From Solanum dulcamara (taxonomy: Eukaryota > Streptophyta > Magnoliopsida > Solanales > Solanaceae), in NCBI RefSeq assembly GCF_947179165.1, contig NC_077241.1:33909246-33973245 (forward strand): 64,000 bases of DNA, in the 5' to 3' direction. The number at the start of each line of letters is the position of its first letter. Position 1 is the stretch's first letter. The position numbers and the translations under genes are program-made. The notes beneath the pieces were generated by a model, which saw only the letters and a list, made by a program, of their open reading frames with translations, searched no databases and was not told the DNA's origin. This document shows, piece after piece, positions 36,290 through 49,109 of this stretch.

Positions 36290-39200
36290 TGTTATGACCC
36301 ATACTTTTGTGCCTCGAAATACTTTCGTAAGTTTCTTAAAAGTTGCCACATGACCCATAGTATCTGAACGTTATCAAATAACTATAAGGAAGGGAGGATG
36401 TGATGCCCCATAATACGGAAGGTTGGAAATAGAGTTATAAGAATTTGAAAGGAGTTGGAGGAAAAATAACAAGTCATGGAACTCAACTTGATTTCATAAG
36501 CTACCAACTAGGACGTCTTACATAACTAAGCTACTTGAGTACACATCAAGATTAAGTAGCAAGGAATACATATGCTCTTAAAGTAAGATAAGATTATGAA
36601 TCTACGAAAGAGGCAGAAGGAGGCGTAGAACCTACTTGGAAGCAAGTAGGTGACTCACCTTCTTGGGGTGGACCCCATGCTGCCATATGGCAGCATGTGA
36701 GTCGGTACATTGATGAGGTGGCACCCTAGGGGGCTGGCACGTGTCACCCCTAAGGGATTCCATATGTCCCCTCTTAAGGAAACATATATATACATGTGTA
36801 TTGATGGATCAACATCAATTTTCAACATTCTTAACTTAGAAAATAAGAGTAAAGCGTGAGAACAAGAGTAAGGCAGCCACGGGTTGCTTCATTTCAAGTA
36901 AGGTCTCGGACGTTCATTCCGTGAATTAATTATTTAAGGTATCCTACAGTTATCTAACGGTGTTTAATAGCGTAAAGTAATTATTTGGGGCAGCAACAAG
37001 TGCAGCGAGCAGCCCCACCAATTTTCATCACGTTAAGGAGCTTCCGAAGTCAATTTTCAGCAAGGTAAGGTTTGATTCTCTTGTCCCACATTTGGGTAAG
37101 TGTTTAATCATTTTATGGGTGTGTAAATATGATTTATAGATGTGAAAATATGTACTTCACTGCTCAAGGAGGCTGCAAGTCGTGTAGAGACTATTTCTGT
37201 GTATTCTAGTCGGCTTAAAGTTTAACTAGTATCGTTGTTATTGTGGGGTTGTATTGGGAGTTGTTTTGTAGTGTTACAGGGCTGGAAAAATGTATAAATA
37301 TAGGTATAAGTTCTGCTGGTTTCAGCCACATCACGTCCCATTTCGTGTGGTTTTTATTTTGCGAAATAAAGATTGAAAACCATATTTTGGAGTTGTAGTT
37401 TGAGCGGGCTGTTTGGGACTCGTTTTGTGTAATATTGAAGTGGTGTAAGTGTGTATTGCATGCTTGTTGTTGTGTTTAATATGTATGCTAAGGTTTGGAG
37501 GTTAATTTGAAGTTTGGATAGGGCGAGTTATAGAGGATATGCTGCCCAAATTCCGTTAACTTCTTACCTAACTAATAGGCTAGTCAAGACTAGTCGAGAA
37601 AGGCGAATAAGGAATTGATTCCTATGGGTGATTGGTTGTGGATTTAGAAGCTGGAGAGTTAAATATTATTAATATTAGTATTACATTTATGTTAAATAGG
37701 ATCGGAGGACGATGAGATAAGCCGGGTTAAAAGCAATCGATACGAGGTATGTGAAGCTATCCTTCTCTTCTTTTGGGCATGTCTTAGCTATAAGTGGAAT
37801 GTAATATGTGCTTTGAGGATAATTCCATTCATAAAGCTTTGAGAATGATTCATGCCTCTAACCTATTTCTTGATGTTAGAACTCCTACAATAAGTGAAAT
37901 ATTGCCTCTTAAGTCTTCTATATGAAGAAAAGTAGTAAGTATGTAAGGCCTATCTCTCCCTTGGTTTGGCATGTTTCAAATCTATGAAAGCCCATCCCTT
38001 TTCTTTTTTGGCATGTCTTAGATATAGGTTACAAACGATATGTATATGAATCTTGGGGTAACTCTATTCATAATCTCTTATTCCTAAGGACCCTACAATA
38101 ACAAATGTCTTGGTTCCATAAGTTGTTGGGCACTTCCTTGATACATGTTTCTCGTTCACTTATAGTTGTTAAGACTCTTAAAGGAGTTAAGATCCTATTC
38201 CTCAAGTCTTCTATAATATTGAATAATGATTGATACGAAAAGGCTCCTCTGTTTAAAAGGCTCTGAGATAGCCAATACTCGAACTTCTATAAGATGGTTC
38301 ATACTATAGTAACATATGACTATGAAGTTGAGGCTCCAGTTGACATAGTCCCTAATGGCATCTAGAGGGTATTGGAGATGATTCCTACCCTACTTTCCAA
38401 GTAACGGTTCATTTGACCATTTTGTTGAGCCTTAAATGATGAATTTATCTGCATATGGTTATTTACTACTCTGCTCACGCATACTGCTAATACATTATTC
38501 ACTGCATCTCATAAAGTGTCGGGCATAATATATGATGAAATGATTATTCACCGCGTTCCATGAGGGACCGGGCATGATAAATAATGAAATGCTGATTCAC
38601 CGCATTCCATGAAGGGCCGGGCATGCTATATGATGAAATGATTATTCACCGTGTCCCATGAAGGGTCGGGCATGATAAATGATGAAATGCTGATTCACCG
38701 CATCCCATGAAGGGATGGGTATGATATATGATGAAATGATTATTCACTACATTCCATGAAGGGCCGGGCATGATAAACGATGAAATGCTTATTCACTGCA
38801 TCCCTTGAAGGGTCGGGCATGATATATGATAAAATAATTATTCACCGCATCCTATGAAGGGCCGAACATGATAGACGATGAAATGATAGCTTCACCGAGT
38901 CCCTCACTAAAGGGACGGATATAGTATATAGGCATGCATGTGAAAATATAGTGATACACTTATAGTACCAAGTCCCACAGCGGGACAGGTATGGTATGTA
39001 AGGAAGATATACATGCCCTCATGTCATAAGATGCAGGTAGAGAAATTTGTTAACTGTTATATTTGTTTTCGGCATCCATACTTCAATTGTTAGCTCGGTT
39101 ATGTTATGTTATGCTTTATATACTCAATACATATATCGTACTGACCCCCCATTCCTTGGGGGGTTGTGTTTCATGCCCATAGGTACAGATATTCATTTTA

Positions 39201-39631
39201 GGGATCTACCAGATTAAGGTTTCCACTCAGCTATGTCGGAGGTGCTCCACTATTCTAGAGCCCAGCTTTTGGTGCTGATCTTCTAATGTATATATTTGTT
39301 TATTCAGGGTTACAACAGGGGCCCTGTCCCGCCATATATTTCTGTTAATATTGTTAGAAGTCTGGAGACTTGTATGTGGTTTATACATATAAGTTCTATT
39401 CAGTTATGTCCACATGGTGAATGACAAATGTCAAGACGTTATGGCAGCCTTATCGGCTTGCACGCCCTTTCATGATAAGATACAAATGAAAGCGATTATA
39501 TGTACATAGAAATGATATGACCCACTGGGGTTCTTATGTATAGTTCTTATATCGATTGGTACATCTGATAGTTATATATACATTGTTCCAGGTCGGACCC
39601 CAATCACGGCCTACGGGGTTGGGTCGTGACA
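36290..39631 (+). mobile_element. Solo LTR, same family as the tandem array but opposite strand
   Basis: It starts TGTTATGACCC and ends GGGTCGTGACA; 3342 bp, flanked by perfect gatta duplications. Its first 200 bases align with the reverse complement of the array LTR ends (cctaaggaagg..., ttggaaata). Its last 500 match the reverse complement of the array LTR starts, including tactgacccccc near 39138. No internal region is present, so it arose by recombination between two LTRs. TATA at 36783-36792 follows a cacgtgtca G-box near 36740. Confidence 0.85.
38516..38895 (+). repeat. Minisatellite inside the solo LTR
   Basis: About seven repeats of a unit near 50-60 bp built on ttcaccgcatyccatgaag plus ggccgggcatgataaatgatgaaatg (split here for length). 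It is the reverse complement of the ctttatgggactcggtgaat repeats in the array LTRs. Confidence 0.8.
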
Positions 39632-39636
39632 GATTA

Positions 39637-40270
39637 AAATTTAATCATTATGTTGTTTGGCCTTATCATCTGCTGCAAGAGATGATTTTGAACTATTATG
39701 TATAAAAATGACTATATAATTGGAATCAACCAAACACACACCTAAATGTGCCAATCTATGGACCTCTTTAACTAATTCCCTTTTATCTTCCTCAACATGT
39801 GCGACATTACCCATAGAAAACTGACTAAGGGTATCAGCTACAATATTTGCCTTACCCGAATAATATAAAATTTGCTCATATCATAGTCTTTGAGGAGTTC
39901 AAGCCACCTTCTTTGTCTAAGGTTCAAATGTCTTTGACTAAAAAAATAATGCAAGTTGTTGTGGTCGGTAAACACATAAACATGCACACTATAAAGATAA
40001 TGGCACCAAATTTTCAATGCAAACACAACCGCTGCAAATCAAGATCATGCGTTGGATAGTTCCTTTCATGCACCTTAAGTTGTCTAGAGGCATAGGCTAT
40101 AACCTTATGTATTGCATCAATACACAACCCAAACCAACACGTGAAGCATCAAAATAAATAAAAAACCCATCCGAACATTTGAGCAATGTCAAAATAGGGG
40201 CCGACGTAAGATGATCCTTCAATATTTGGAAACTTTTCTCACATTCTTCTGACCATTGGAATATTTCCTT
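39637..40270 (-). pseudogene. RNase H of element D
   Basis: The frame 39838-40026 reads [55 protein letters not shown]. The catalytic TDH is intact here. The NVVADALSR-type end (39800-39840) and the DAS motif region (40080-40200) are in other frames. The N-terminal side joins the RT at about 40280. Confidence 0.65.
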
Positions 40271-40279
40271 CTTTTCTAT

Positions 40280-41304
40280 CTACTTAGTTAAAGGCAAAGA
40301 AATAGATGAGAACCCTTCAAAAAACATTCTGTAGTATCCGGATAAGCCCAAAAAGCTTCTTATGTCCGAAAGAGATAATGGTCTAGGCCAATTCTTAACT
40401 ACCTCCATCTCCTTTGGATCTAATTTAATCCCATCATCGGACACCACATGGCCAAGAAATGTAACCTCCTTTAGCCAAAATTCACACTTACTAAATTTAG
40501 CGAATAATTGCTTTTCTTTTAATATTTGCAACACAATCCTCAATGACCCATATGATCTTCCTCATTTCGAGAATAAATGAAGATATCATCAATGAACACC
40601 ACTACAAACATGTCCAAATATGGATTGAAAATATGATTCATCATATCCATGAATATAGATGGAGCATTAGTCAAACCAAATGACATGACTATAAATTCAC
40701 AATGACCATACCTCATTCGAAAAGACATTTTTGGGAATATCATACCCTTACCCTAAATTGATGATAATCGGAATGGAGGTTAAATTTAGAAAAGTAGCTT
40801 GCTCCTTGTAATTGATCAAACAAGTCATCTATCCTTGGAATTGGATATTTGTTCTTTATGGTGAGCTTATTCAATTGCCGGTAGTCTATACACATTTAGA
40901 GTGACCCATCCTTCTTTCTAAAAAATAACACGGTAGCACCCCATGGTGAAATACTCGGTCTTATAAAACCCTTATCCAACAAATCCTTCAATTGTTCCTT
41001 CAACTCCTTAAGTTCCAACAGAGCTATATGGTAAGAAGAAATAGAAATAGGTAGGGTATTGGAAAGGAGATCTATGCTAAAGTCAATTTCCCATTCGGGA
41101 GGAATACTAGACAAGTAATCAGGAAACATATCGAAGAACTCATTAACTATAAGAATTGACTCAAGAGTAGGTTTTGGAATCGATGTCCCTAACTTGCACA
41201 ATGTGATAAATTCACCCTTTTGAAATCAATTTTCAGGCCTTAATACATGAGATAAATCTACTCTTAACCACTGAATCATTGTCCTTCCATTCAAGAATAG
41301 GATT
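40280..41304 (-). pseudogene. Reverse transcriptase of element D
   Basis: Three frames cover a full RT. 40896-41201 has the linker and fingers (NEFFDMFPDYLSSIPPEWEIDFSIDLLSNTLPISISSYHIALLELKELKEQLKDLLDKGFIRPSISPWGATVLFFRKKDGSL). 40540-40743 has the palm with [37 protein letters not shown], where FIDD is intact. 40280-40543 has the thumb ([44 protein letters not shown]). The gaps mark indels and a stop. The protease upstream is severed at 41304 by the array. Confidence 0.7.
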
Positions 41305-42099
41305 TGTAACAACTCAACCCCGCGGGCCATGATGAGTGCCTGAACTGGACACTCGTGTATACCCCTGCTAAATATAAGTGAACCTATCTCCTATTTGAGT
41401 TATAATGTATCGACATGCATGATAACATATGAGTCGACGAGGCCATTATAAAATATAAGAACAAACATACACATATATATATACAACCCACTTACATATC
41501 CATAGACCTCGAAGAGTAAGAACAGTAACATAAAGCAGGATAGGGTCCCCATCGTACCCATAGACAAATAAACATATACATCTAGGGTTAGTACTAAAAT
41601 TTAGGCTCCGGCACAATGGAGCACTTCTGAACTGCTGAGTGGGACTCATATGCTGGTGGATCCCCAATGTGTGTATCTATACCAGTGGGCATAAAACATA
41701 GCCCCCCGAGAAAGGGGGGTTAGTACGACATATGTACTAAGTATACAAAGCATAACTAGAAGCATATCTGAAATAAAGAGAGCCAGGGGGATGAATTCGT
41801 TACGTAAGAAAACACTGTACATGTATCTTGCGAATTATAAAAATATGCATGCTCATATTATATAATATAGCCGTCCCTTTCAAGGACTCAATGAATCGTA
41901 ACTGTAGGACGATCATAGGGTCCGGTGCTATTACCATCTTATCACATCACATCATCATACATATAAATATATATACATACGTACCCATCCCTCTAGTGAG
42001 CTACTCTGTGAGTTTTTCATGTCATTGCATTATCATTTCCTCATATAGCGCATCCAACCCTTTAGTGAGTGACATGGTGGATAATGCAGTGAACTGCGC

Positions 42100-42316
42100 A
42101 TGATTACGTACCCGGCCCTTTATGGAACTCGGTGAATAATCATATAATCATATATCGTACCCGTCCTTTTATGGTACTTGGTCATACTCGGCCCTTAATG
42201 GGACTCGTCATACTCGGACTTTCATGGGACTCGGTGAATAATCATATCATCATAAATCATACCTGGCCCTTTATGGGACTCGGTCATACCCGGCCCTTTA
42301 TAGGACTTGGTGAAAG
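42100..42316. repeat. Minisatellite in LTR1
   Basis: Degenerate repeats of cggccctttatgggactcgg, some separated by a gaataatcatatcatcatat spacer. It is the shortest block among the full array LTRs. Confidence 0.8.
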
Positions 42317-43016
42317 ATGTATTAACAGGATGCACGAGTAGAGTAATGAGTAACCATATGCATTTTAGATCGTAATTGAGAATCGATGGATTACTCAAAA
42401 TGTGCTATCATTCAAAAATCAAGACAAGAGTCATATCAACTACCTTTTGATTTCCACTATGGAATAGGTCAAAATGGAACTTTTGGGATCATATTCCCGT
42501 ATCAAGTCATAATAAAATATCTTTTGAGAATCAAGAAATTGGCTATCCTAATGGCTTTGAAAAGAGGAACTTCCTTGGAATCGTATACACTTCATCTATT
42601 TGGTTTATATACTCTCTACTTTCCCTCATGGAGTAATCATATACATCTATTATCATATACTTATGTCGAGACACGTCAAAAGGAAAGAAGGGTATCTTTA
42701 CATCCTTATTCCAAAAAGATGCCAAAAGAAAGGAGATAGCTTCACATACCTATTATCTATTACCCTTCACCATATTCACCTCATCGTCTTTTGAACCTTG
42801 CCCGAAACTCGCAAAAACTCACAAAAACTTGCCTCAGAAGCTTTTTTAGCGCGACTGAAACTTTATGGCTGTTTGTTATCCTTTTAGTGAATTTTTTTCT
42901 CCCAAATTTGTAGCTCCCTCTCTTTAGTTTAAAGTTTCTCTTCTCTTATCTTTTCTAGAATTTTGTTCAATGAAGATGAAACTTATAGGATAAGAAAGAA
43001 TTGAAAAGTCATAAAA

Positions 43017-43078
43017 CATATATATATAGGCTACCTTAGGTGTGACACGTGTCAACCCCTAAGTGGTGACACGTGTCA
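43017..43078 (-). promoter_or_regulatory. LTR1 promoter region: TATA run plus two G-box palindromes
   Basis: In the element's direction, two copies of the perfect palindrome TGACACGTGTCA (43067-43078 and 43043-43054) lie just upstream of a TATATATAT run (43017-43030). The ACACGTGT core is the plant G-box or ABRE type bound by bZIP and bHLH factors. Function here is inferred from motif and spacing. Confidence 0.5.
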
Positions 43079-43586
43079 AGCCCTCATAGAGAAAATGCAC
43101 CCCCCTCCAACCTTGGACTGCTATATGGTAGGTGGGTCCCACCCCCTTACTGCATCTGCTACCACATGGCACTCCCAGCTACTGCCATGTGGCACTCTCT
43201 CTTGCTACCACATGTCACCCTTTTTTCCTGTTTGTGGGTTTGTAATCTCATATGGCTTTTCAAACTTATGTAATCAATACTACGTAAGCTTGGTATGTAC
43301 TCAAATAGTTTAAGTATATAAGATTTTCAAGTTGGTAGCTAACGTAAATAAGTCAATTCCCACGACTCATAAATTAGCCTCCAACTTCTTCCGGATGCTT
43401 AGAACCCTATTTCCAATCTGATCTATTATAGGGTATCTCATTCTTCCTTCTTTAAAATTATTTGATAGTGTTGTAGATTATCCGACTAACATGGTGCCTT
43501 CTAAGAAGCTTAAGAACCTTTCAAGAAATATAAGAAGCTTAAGAATCTTAAGAACCTTCCAAGGTATAAATGTATGGGGTACAACA

Positions 43587-44807
43587 TCCTTCCCCCGTTT
43601 AGAATATTCGTCATCGAATGTGAACCAAAAACCTTCCTCAAGATCTTATACCGATTACAGGGAAGTTTCTTTCTACTGCAACATCTCATACTTGTTTCGC
43701 CTCCTTTACTTACTCTTAAGTTCTCTTATATTCTACCATAAGAAAGATCTCTTATCCTCTCTTTTGTGATACTTGTATGTCACAATATCAGTAGCTAATA
43801 ACCCTGTTGCCAACATTTTAACCTTTAGTCAAGTATAGTCTTGCTATCCTTCACAATATTCTTAATATCTCATGAGTTGTTTTATTCATACTCCATATCC
43901 ATCACAATTCTCTTTCCCTTATACTCTTGTCTCAATCACACCATTACTCCTTTAGCTATAACTCTTCATTATTTCTCCCTATTTATCAATTCAGTTGGTT
44001 TCTTAATATATTGTTCTATCTAGAAGTACCAGTCTTCTCTAAATCATCTTCCTAAGGTCACGAGTCTTTTCCTACTTCGGTTTACCATATCAATATATAC
44101 CTCCTAGATTCTATTGCCATCAATTTAGCAATTAACTTATTTCTCGAGTTCATCCATACTGTTAGTTTAGCCAAATATAATCATTATTATAGGCACGACC
44201 ATTCAAGACATACTACAGCCCTGTATCTCATTCTCTTTTTATTTCTAGGAAAATTTGGGAAGAGTTTCCTCTGTATTTCTTACTATCTCAAACCTGCATT
44301 CACAAAATACAAATAGTGCCTCACAGGGCCAACATGTATTAAGATACATATATATGTATCATATCACATCATATCGCAGCCACACAGGGTTCCCACAATC
44401 AACAGTATGAAAATGGACTTACCTCGTACGTTCACTAGAACTTTCCCTTTCACAGTTTCTGTCTTCTCTTCCTTTCAATTTACAACTTTACATTTCAGTT
44501 CTACTTTAATACCTTATTGAACAGATATCTTTCGTGCCTTTGCTTACCTGCATACCTTGTGACTTCCAATATCGTCAGACACTTCTTTCCATTGCTGTCA
44601 TCCTTTTGTTAATATCCATGGTTATATATAAGAAGTTTTCCTATGACTGGGATCTATCACAACATCTTAGATATGAAAGAAAGGTAATATTCTAAATGTT
44701 CTATAGCCTCTTGTTTATAAATGTTTCACGCAACACACTGATAAAAAAGACTCTAATAGATATGGTTTTGTAGATATTCGAAGGAAGGACCTCTCTATTA
44801 CTATTTC
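43587..44807 (-). other. Array internal segment 1 (non-coding)
   Basis: 1221 bp. The low end is a polypurine tract (minus strand AAACGGGGGAAGGA, next to the LTR start). The high end lacks a usable primer-binding site; ctctctattacta stands where ctctgatacca is expected. There is no coding-strand frame of note. A preserved attcgtcatcgaatg word is shared with the pol ends of chromoviruses. Confidence 0.75.
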
Positions 44808-45254
44808 TATCATGACCCAACCCCGCAGGCCATGACGAGTGCCCAAACTAGACACTCGCGTATACCCCTTCTAACTATAAGTGAACCTATCCCTTGTTTG
44901 AGTTATAATGTATCGAAAGGCATGATATCATATGAACGGATGAGGCCATCATAAAATATAGGAAACCATACACACATACATATACAACCCACTTATATGT
45001 CCATAGACCTCTAAGAGTAAGAACAGTAACATAAGGAGGGATAGGGCCTCCACCGTACCTGTAGACAAATAAACATATACATCAAGGGTTAGTACCAAAA
45101 TCTAGGCTCTGGCACAATGGAGCTCTTCTGAACTGCTTAGTGAGATACCTACGGTTATAGATCTCTAAAGTGTATATTTGTACCTGCGGGCATAAAACGC
45201 ATCCCCTTGAGAAAGGGGGGTCAATACGACATATGTACTGAGTATACAAAGCAT
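44808..45254 (-). repeat. Array LTR2, truncated to its last 447 bases
   Basis: It starts TATCATGACCCAACCCC, a decayed TG. It follows the other LTRs until agtatacaaagcata, then switches abruptly to the end of an internal segment. The break lies in an AT-rich catatat word shared by both parent sequences. Confidence 0.8.
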
Positions 45255-45536
45255 ATATTTTTTGTGCCTTTGCTTACCTGCATACCTTGTGACTTCCAAT
45301 ATCGTCAGACACTTCTTTCCATTGCTGTCATCCTTTTGTTAATATCCATGGTTATATATAAGGAGTTTTCCTATGACTGGGATCTATCGCAATATCTTAG
45401 ATATGAAAGAAAGGTAATATTCTAAATGTTCTATAGCCTCCTGTTTATAGATGTGGCACGCAACACACCGATAAACAAGACTCTAATAGACACGGTCTGT
45501 GGATATTCCAAGAAAGGACCTCTCTATTACTAATTT
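45255..45536 (-). other. Array internal segment 2, truncated
   Basis: It matches the last 281 bases of internal segment 1 (44527-44807) with few changes, including the decayed primer-binding site. Most of LTR2 and of this segment were lost in one deletion of about 3 kb. Confidence 0.8.
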
Positions 45537-47888
45537 TGTCATGACCCAACCCCGCGGGCCATGACGAGTGCCCAAACTGGACACTCGCATAGACCCCTAC
45601 TAACTATAAGTGAACCTATCCCTTATTTAAGTTATAATGTATCGAAAGGCATGATATCATATGAACCGACGCGACCATCACAAAATATAGGAAACCATAC
45701 ACATATACATATACAACCCACTTACATGTCCACAGACCTCTAAGAGTAAGAAAAGTAACATACGGAGGGATAGGGCCCCCACCGTACCTGTAGACAAATA
45801 AACATATACATCGAGGATTTGTAACAAAATCTAGGCTCTGGCACAATGGAGCTCTTCTAAACTGCTTAGTGAGATACCTACGGTTATAGATCTCTAAAGT
45901 ATGTATCTGTACCTACGGGCATAAAACGCATCCCCTTGAGAAAGGGGGGTCAATACGACATATGTACTGAGTATACAAAGCATAACTGGAAGCATATCTG
46001 AAATATACAGAGCCAGGGGGATAAATTCGTTACGTAAGAAAACACTGTACATGTACCTTGTGAATCATAAAAACATGCATGCTCATATTATATAATATAG
46101 CCGGCCCTTTCAGGGACTCGATGAAACATAATTATAGGACCATTATAGGGTCCGACGCCATTACCACCTTGTCACATCACATCATCACACACATATATAT
46201 ACATACATACCCGACCCTCTAGTAAGGGACTCAGTGAGTTATTCATGTAATTATTTTATCATTTCCTTATATAGCGTACCCGACCCTTTAGTGGGACTCG
46301 ATGGATAAGGCAGTGAACTGTGTACGATTACGTACCCGACCCTTTATGGGACTCGATGAATGCTTATATAATAATATATCGTACCCGTCCCTTTATGGGA
46401 CTCAGTCATATCCAACCCTTTATGGGACTCGGTCATACCCGGGCCTTCATAAGACTCAGTGAATAATCATATCATCATATATCATACCCGGGCCTTTATG
46501 GGACTTGGTCATACCCGACCCTTTATGAGACGGTCATATTCGGCCCTTCATGGAACTTGGTGAATAATCATATCATCATATATCGTACCTGGCCCTTTTT
46601 GGGACTCAGTCATACTTGACCTTTTATGGGACTCATTGAAAGATGTATTAAAAGCATACAGGAGTAAAGTAATTAGTAACCATATGCATTTTAGATCGTA
46701 ATTGAGACTCGATGGAATACTCAAAATGTCCTATTATTCTAAAACCAAGACAAGAGTCATATCAAGTACCTTTTGAGTGCTACTATGGATTAGGTCAAAA
46801 TAGAACTTTTGGAATCATATTCTCGTATCAAGTCATCATCAAATATCTTTTGGGAATCAAGAAGTTGTCTATCCTAATGTCTTTGAAATGTGGAACTTCC
46901 TTGGAATCGTATACACTTCATCTATTTGTTTCATAAAGATCATGCCAAGAAGAAAGGAAGATTAGCTTTACATACTTACTACTTCCCAATGTATAGAAAA
47001 AATTTGAGAAGCAATAGCTCAATTATTTCAAGAGTTTCAACATTAGAGGATGAGTAAGAAACACTTAGGAATGAAGTCACCTCCGAGATTGTATCATCTT
47101 TTACGTACATATAAGAAATGCCAAAAGAAGGGAAAGGATAGGCTTTATATATTCTCTACTTTCCCTCATGGAGTCATCATATACATATATCATCATATAC
47201 TTATTTCGATACACGTCAAAAGGAAAGAAGGGTATCATTACGTATTTATGCCAAAATGATGCCAAAAGAAATGAGGTAGATTCACATACCTCTTATAGAT
47301 TACCCTTCACCACATTTACCTCGTCATTTTTTTAACCTTACCTGAAACTCGCTAAAACTCGCCAAAACTCACCTCAGAAGCTTTTTTAGCATGGCTGAAA
47401 CTTTTTATCTTTTTGTTATCTATTTGGTGCTTTTTTTCTCCCAAATTTATAGCTCCCTCTCTCTATTTTAGAGTTTCTCTTCTCTTTTCTTTTCTAGAAA
47501 TTTCTTGAATGAAGATGAAACTTATGGGATAAGAATGAATTGAAAAGTCATAAAACATATATATATAGGCCACCTTAGGGGGTGACAACCCCTAAGTGGT
47601 GACATGTGTCAAGCCCTCATAGGGCCAATACATCCCCTCCTCCACCTTTGGGCTGCCACATGGAAGGTGGGAACAACTCATTACGTAGCCTCCAACTTCT
47701 TCTGGACTCCTACGACCCTATTTTTAATCTTATCTATTATTGGGTATCTCATTCTCCTTTCCTTAAAATTATTTGATAGCATTGTAGATTATCCATCTCA
47801 CATGGTGCCTTCTAAGGAGCTTAAGAACCTTTGAAGAAACATAAGAAGGTTAAGAACTTTCCAAGGTAAAAATGTTTGGGGTATAACA
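45537..47888 (-). repeat. Array LTR3
   Basis: It starts TGTCATGACCCAACCCCGCG and ends GGGGTATAACA; 2352 bp. Compared with LTR4 it lacks about 230 bases near 47670. The first G-box palindrome is deleted (ggtgacaacccc) and the second is mutated to TGACATGTGTCA (47600-47611). Confidence 0.9.
46270..46640. repeat. Minisatellite in LTR3
   Basis: Repeats of cccgaccctttatgggactc with occasional gaataatcatatcatcatat spacers, longer than the block in LTR1. Confidence 0.8.
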
Positions 47889-49109
47889 TACTTCCTGTCT
47901 TTAGAACATTCGTCCTCAAATGCGAACCAAAAACCATCCTCAAGATCTTATACAGATTACAGGGACGTTTCTTTCAATTGCAATATCTCATACTTGTTTC
48001 GCTTCCTTTACTTAATCTTTAGTTCTCTTGTATTCTACCATAGGAATGATCTCTTTTCCTCTCTCTTATGAAACTTGTATGTCATAATATCAGTAGCTAA
48101 TAACCCTATTGCCAACATTTTAACCTTTAGTCAAGTATAGGCTTGCTATCCTTCACAATATTCTTAATATCTCATGAGTTGTTTTATTCATACTCCATAT
48201 ACGTCAGAATTCTCTTTCCATTGTACTCTTGTGTCACTCACACCATTACTCCTTTAGCTATAAATCGTAATAATTTCTCCCTGTTTATCAATTCAGTCGG
48301 TTTCTTAATATATCGTTCTATCCAGAACTACCAGTCTTCTCTAAATCATCTCCCTAGGGTCACGAGTCTTTTCCTACTTCGGTTTACCATATCAATATAT
48401 ACCTCCTAGATTCTATTGCCATCAATTTAGCAATTAACTTATTTCTCGAGGTCATCCATACTATTTGTTTAGCCAAATCTAATCATTATTATGGGCACGA
48501 CCTTTCAAGACATATTATAGCCCTGTATCTCATTCTCTTTTTAATTCTAGGAAAATTTGGGCAGAGTTTCCTCTGTATTTCTTACTATCTCAAACCTACA
48601 TTCACAAAATACAAATAGTGCCTCACAGGGCCAACATGTATTAAGATACATATATATGTATCATATCACATCATATCGCAGCCACACAGGGTTCCCACAA
48701 TCAATAGTATGAAAATGGACTTACCTCGTACGTCCACTAGAACTTCCCCTTTCACAGTTTCATGTCTACTCTTCCTTTGAATTTACAACTTTACATTTCA
48801 GTTCTACTTCAATACCTTATTGAACATATATATTTCGTGCCTTTGCTTACCTGCATACCTTGTTACTTCCAATATCGTCAGACACTTCTTTCCATTGCTG
48901 TCATCCTTTTGTTAATATCCAAGGTTATATATAAGGAGGTTTCCTATGACTCGGATCTGTCACAAAATCTTAGATACTAAAGAAAGGTAATATTCTAAAT
49001 GTTTTATAGCCTCATGTTTATAGATGTGGCACGCAATACACCGATAAACAAGACTCTAATAGACACGGTCTGTGGATATTCCAATGAAAGAACTCTCTAT
49101 TACCATTTC
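47889..49109 (-). other. Array internal segment 3 (non-coding)
   Basis: 1221 bp, the same length as segment 1. Its high end reads aactctctattaccattt, a decayed primer-binding site of the same type as in segments 1 and 2. The plus-strand frame at 48143-48409 has a counterpart at 43841-44023 but is antisense and changes length, so it is not taken as a gene. Confidence 0.75.

Larger units (their letters stand above)
41305..43586 (-). repeat. Array LTR1 (outermost, 3' end)
   Basis: It starts with a decayed TGTAACAACTCAACCCC and ends GGGGTACAACA; 2282 bp. It carries two intact TGACACGTGTCA palindromes and a TATA run. The minisatellite is short. Frames such as 42386-42739 lie in LTR sequence, antisense to the element. 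Confidence 0.9.

Noticed and set aside
36391..36410. agggaggatgtgatgcccc read as a polypurine tract and LTR start at 36399
   Set aside because: The same sequence occurs within the array LTRs about 110 bases from their ends, and the GATTA duplication places the true LTR start at 36290.
42386..42739. A 117-codon plus-strand frame as a host gene
   Set aside because: It lies inside an array LTR, is antisense to the element, and recurs in shortened form in every other LTR copy.
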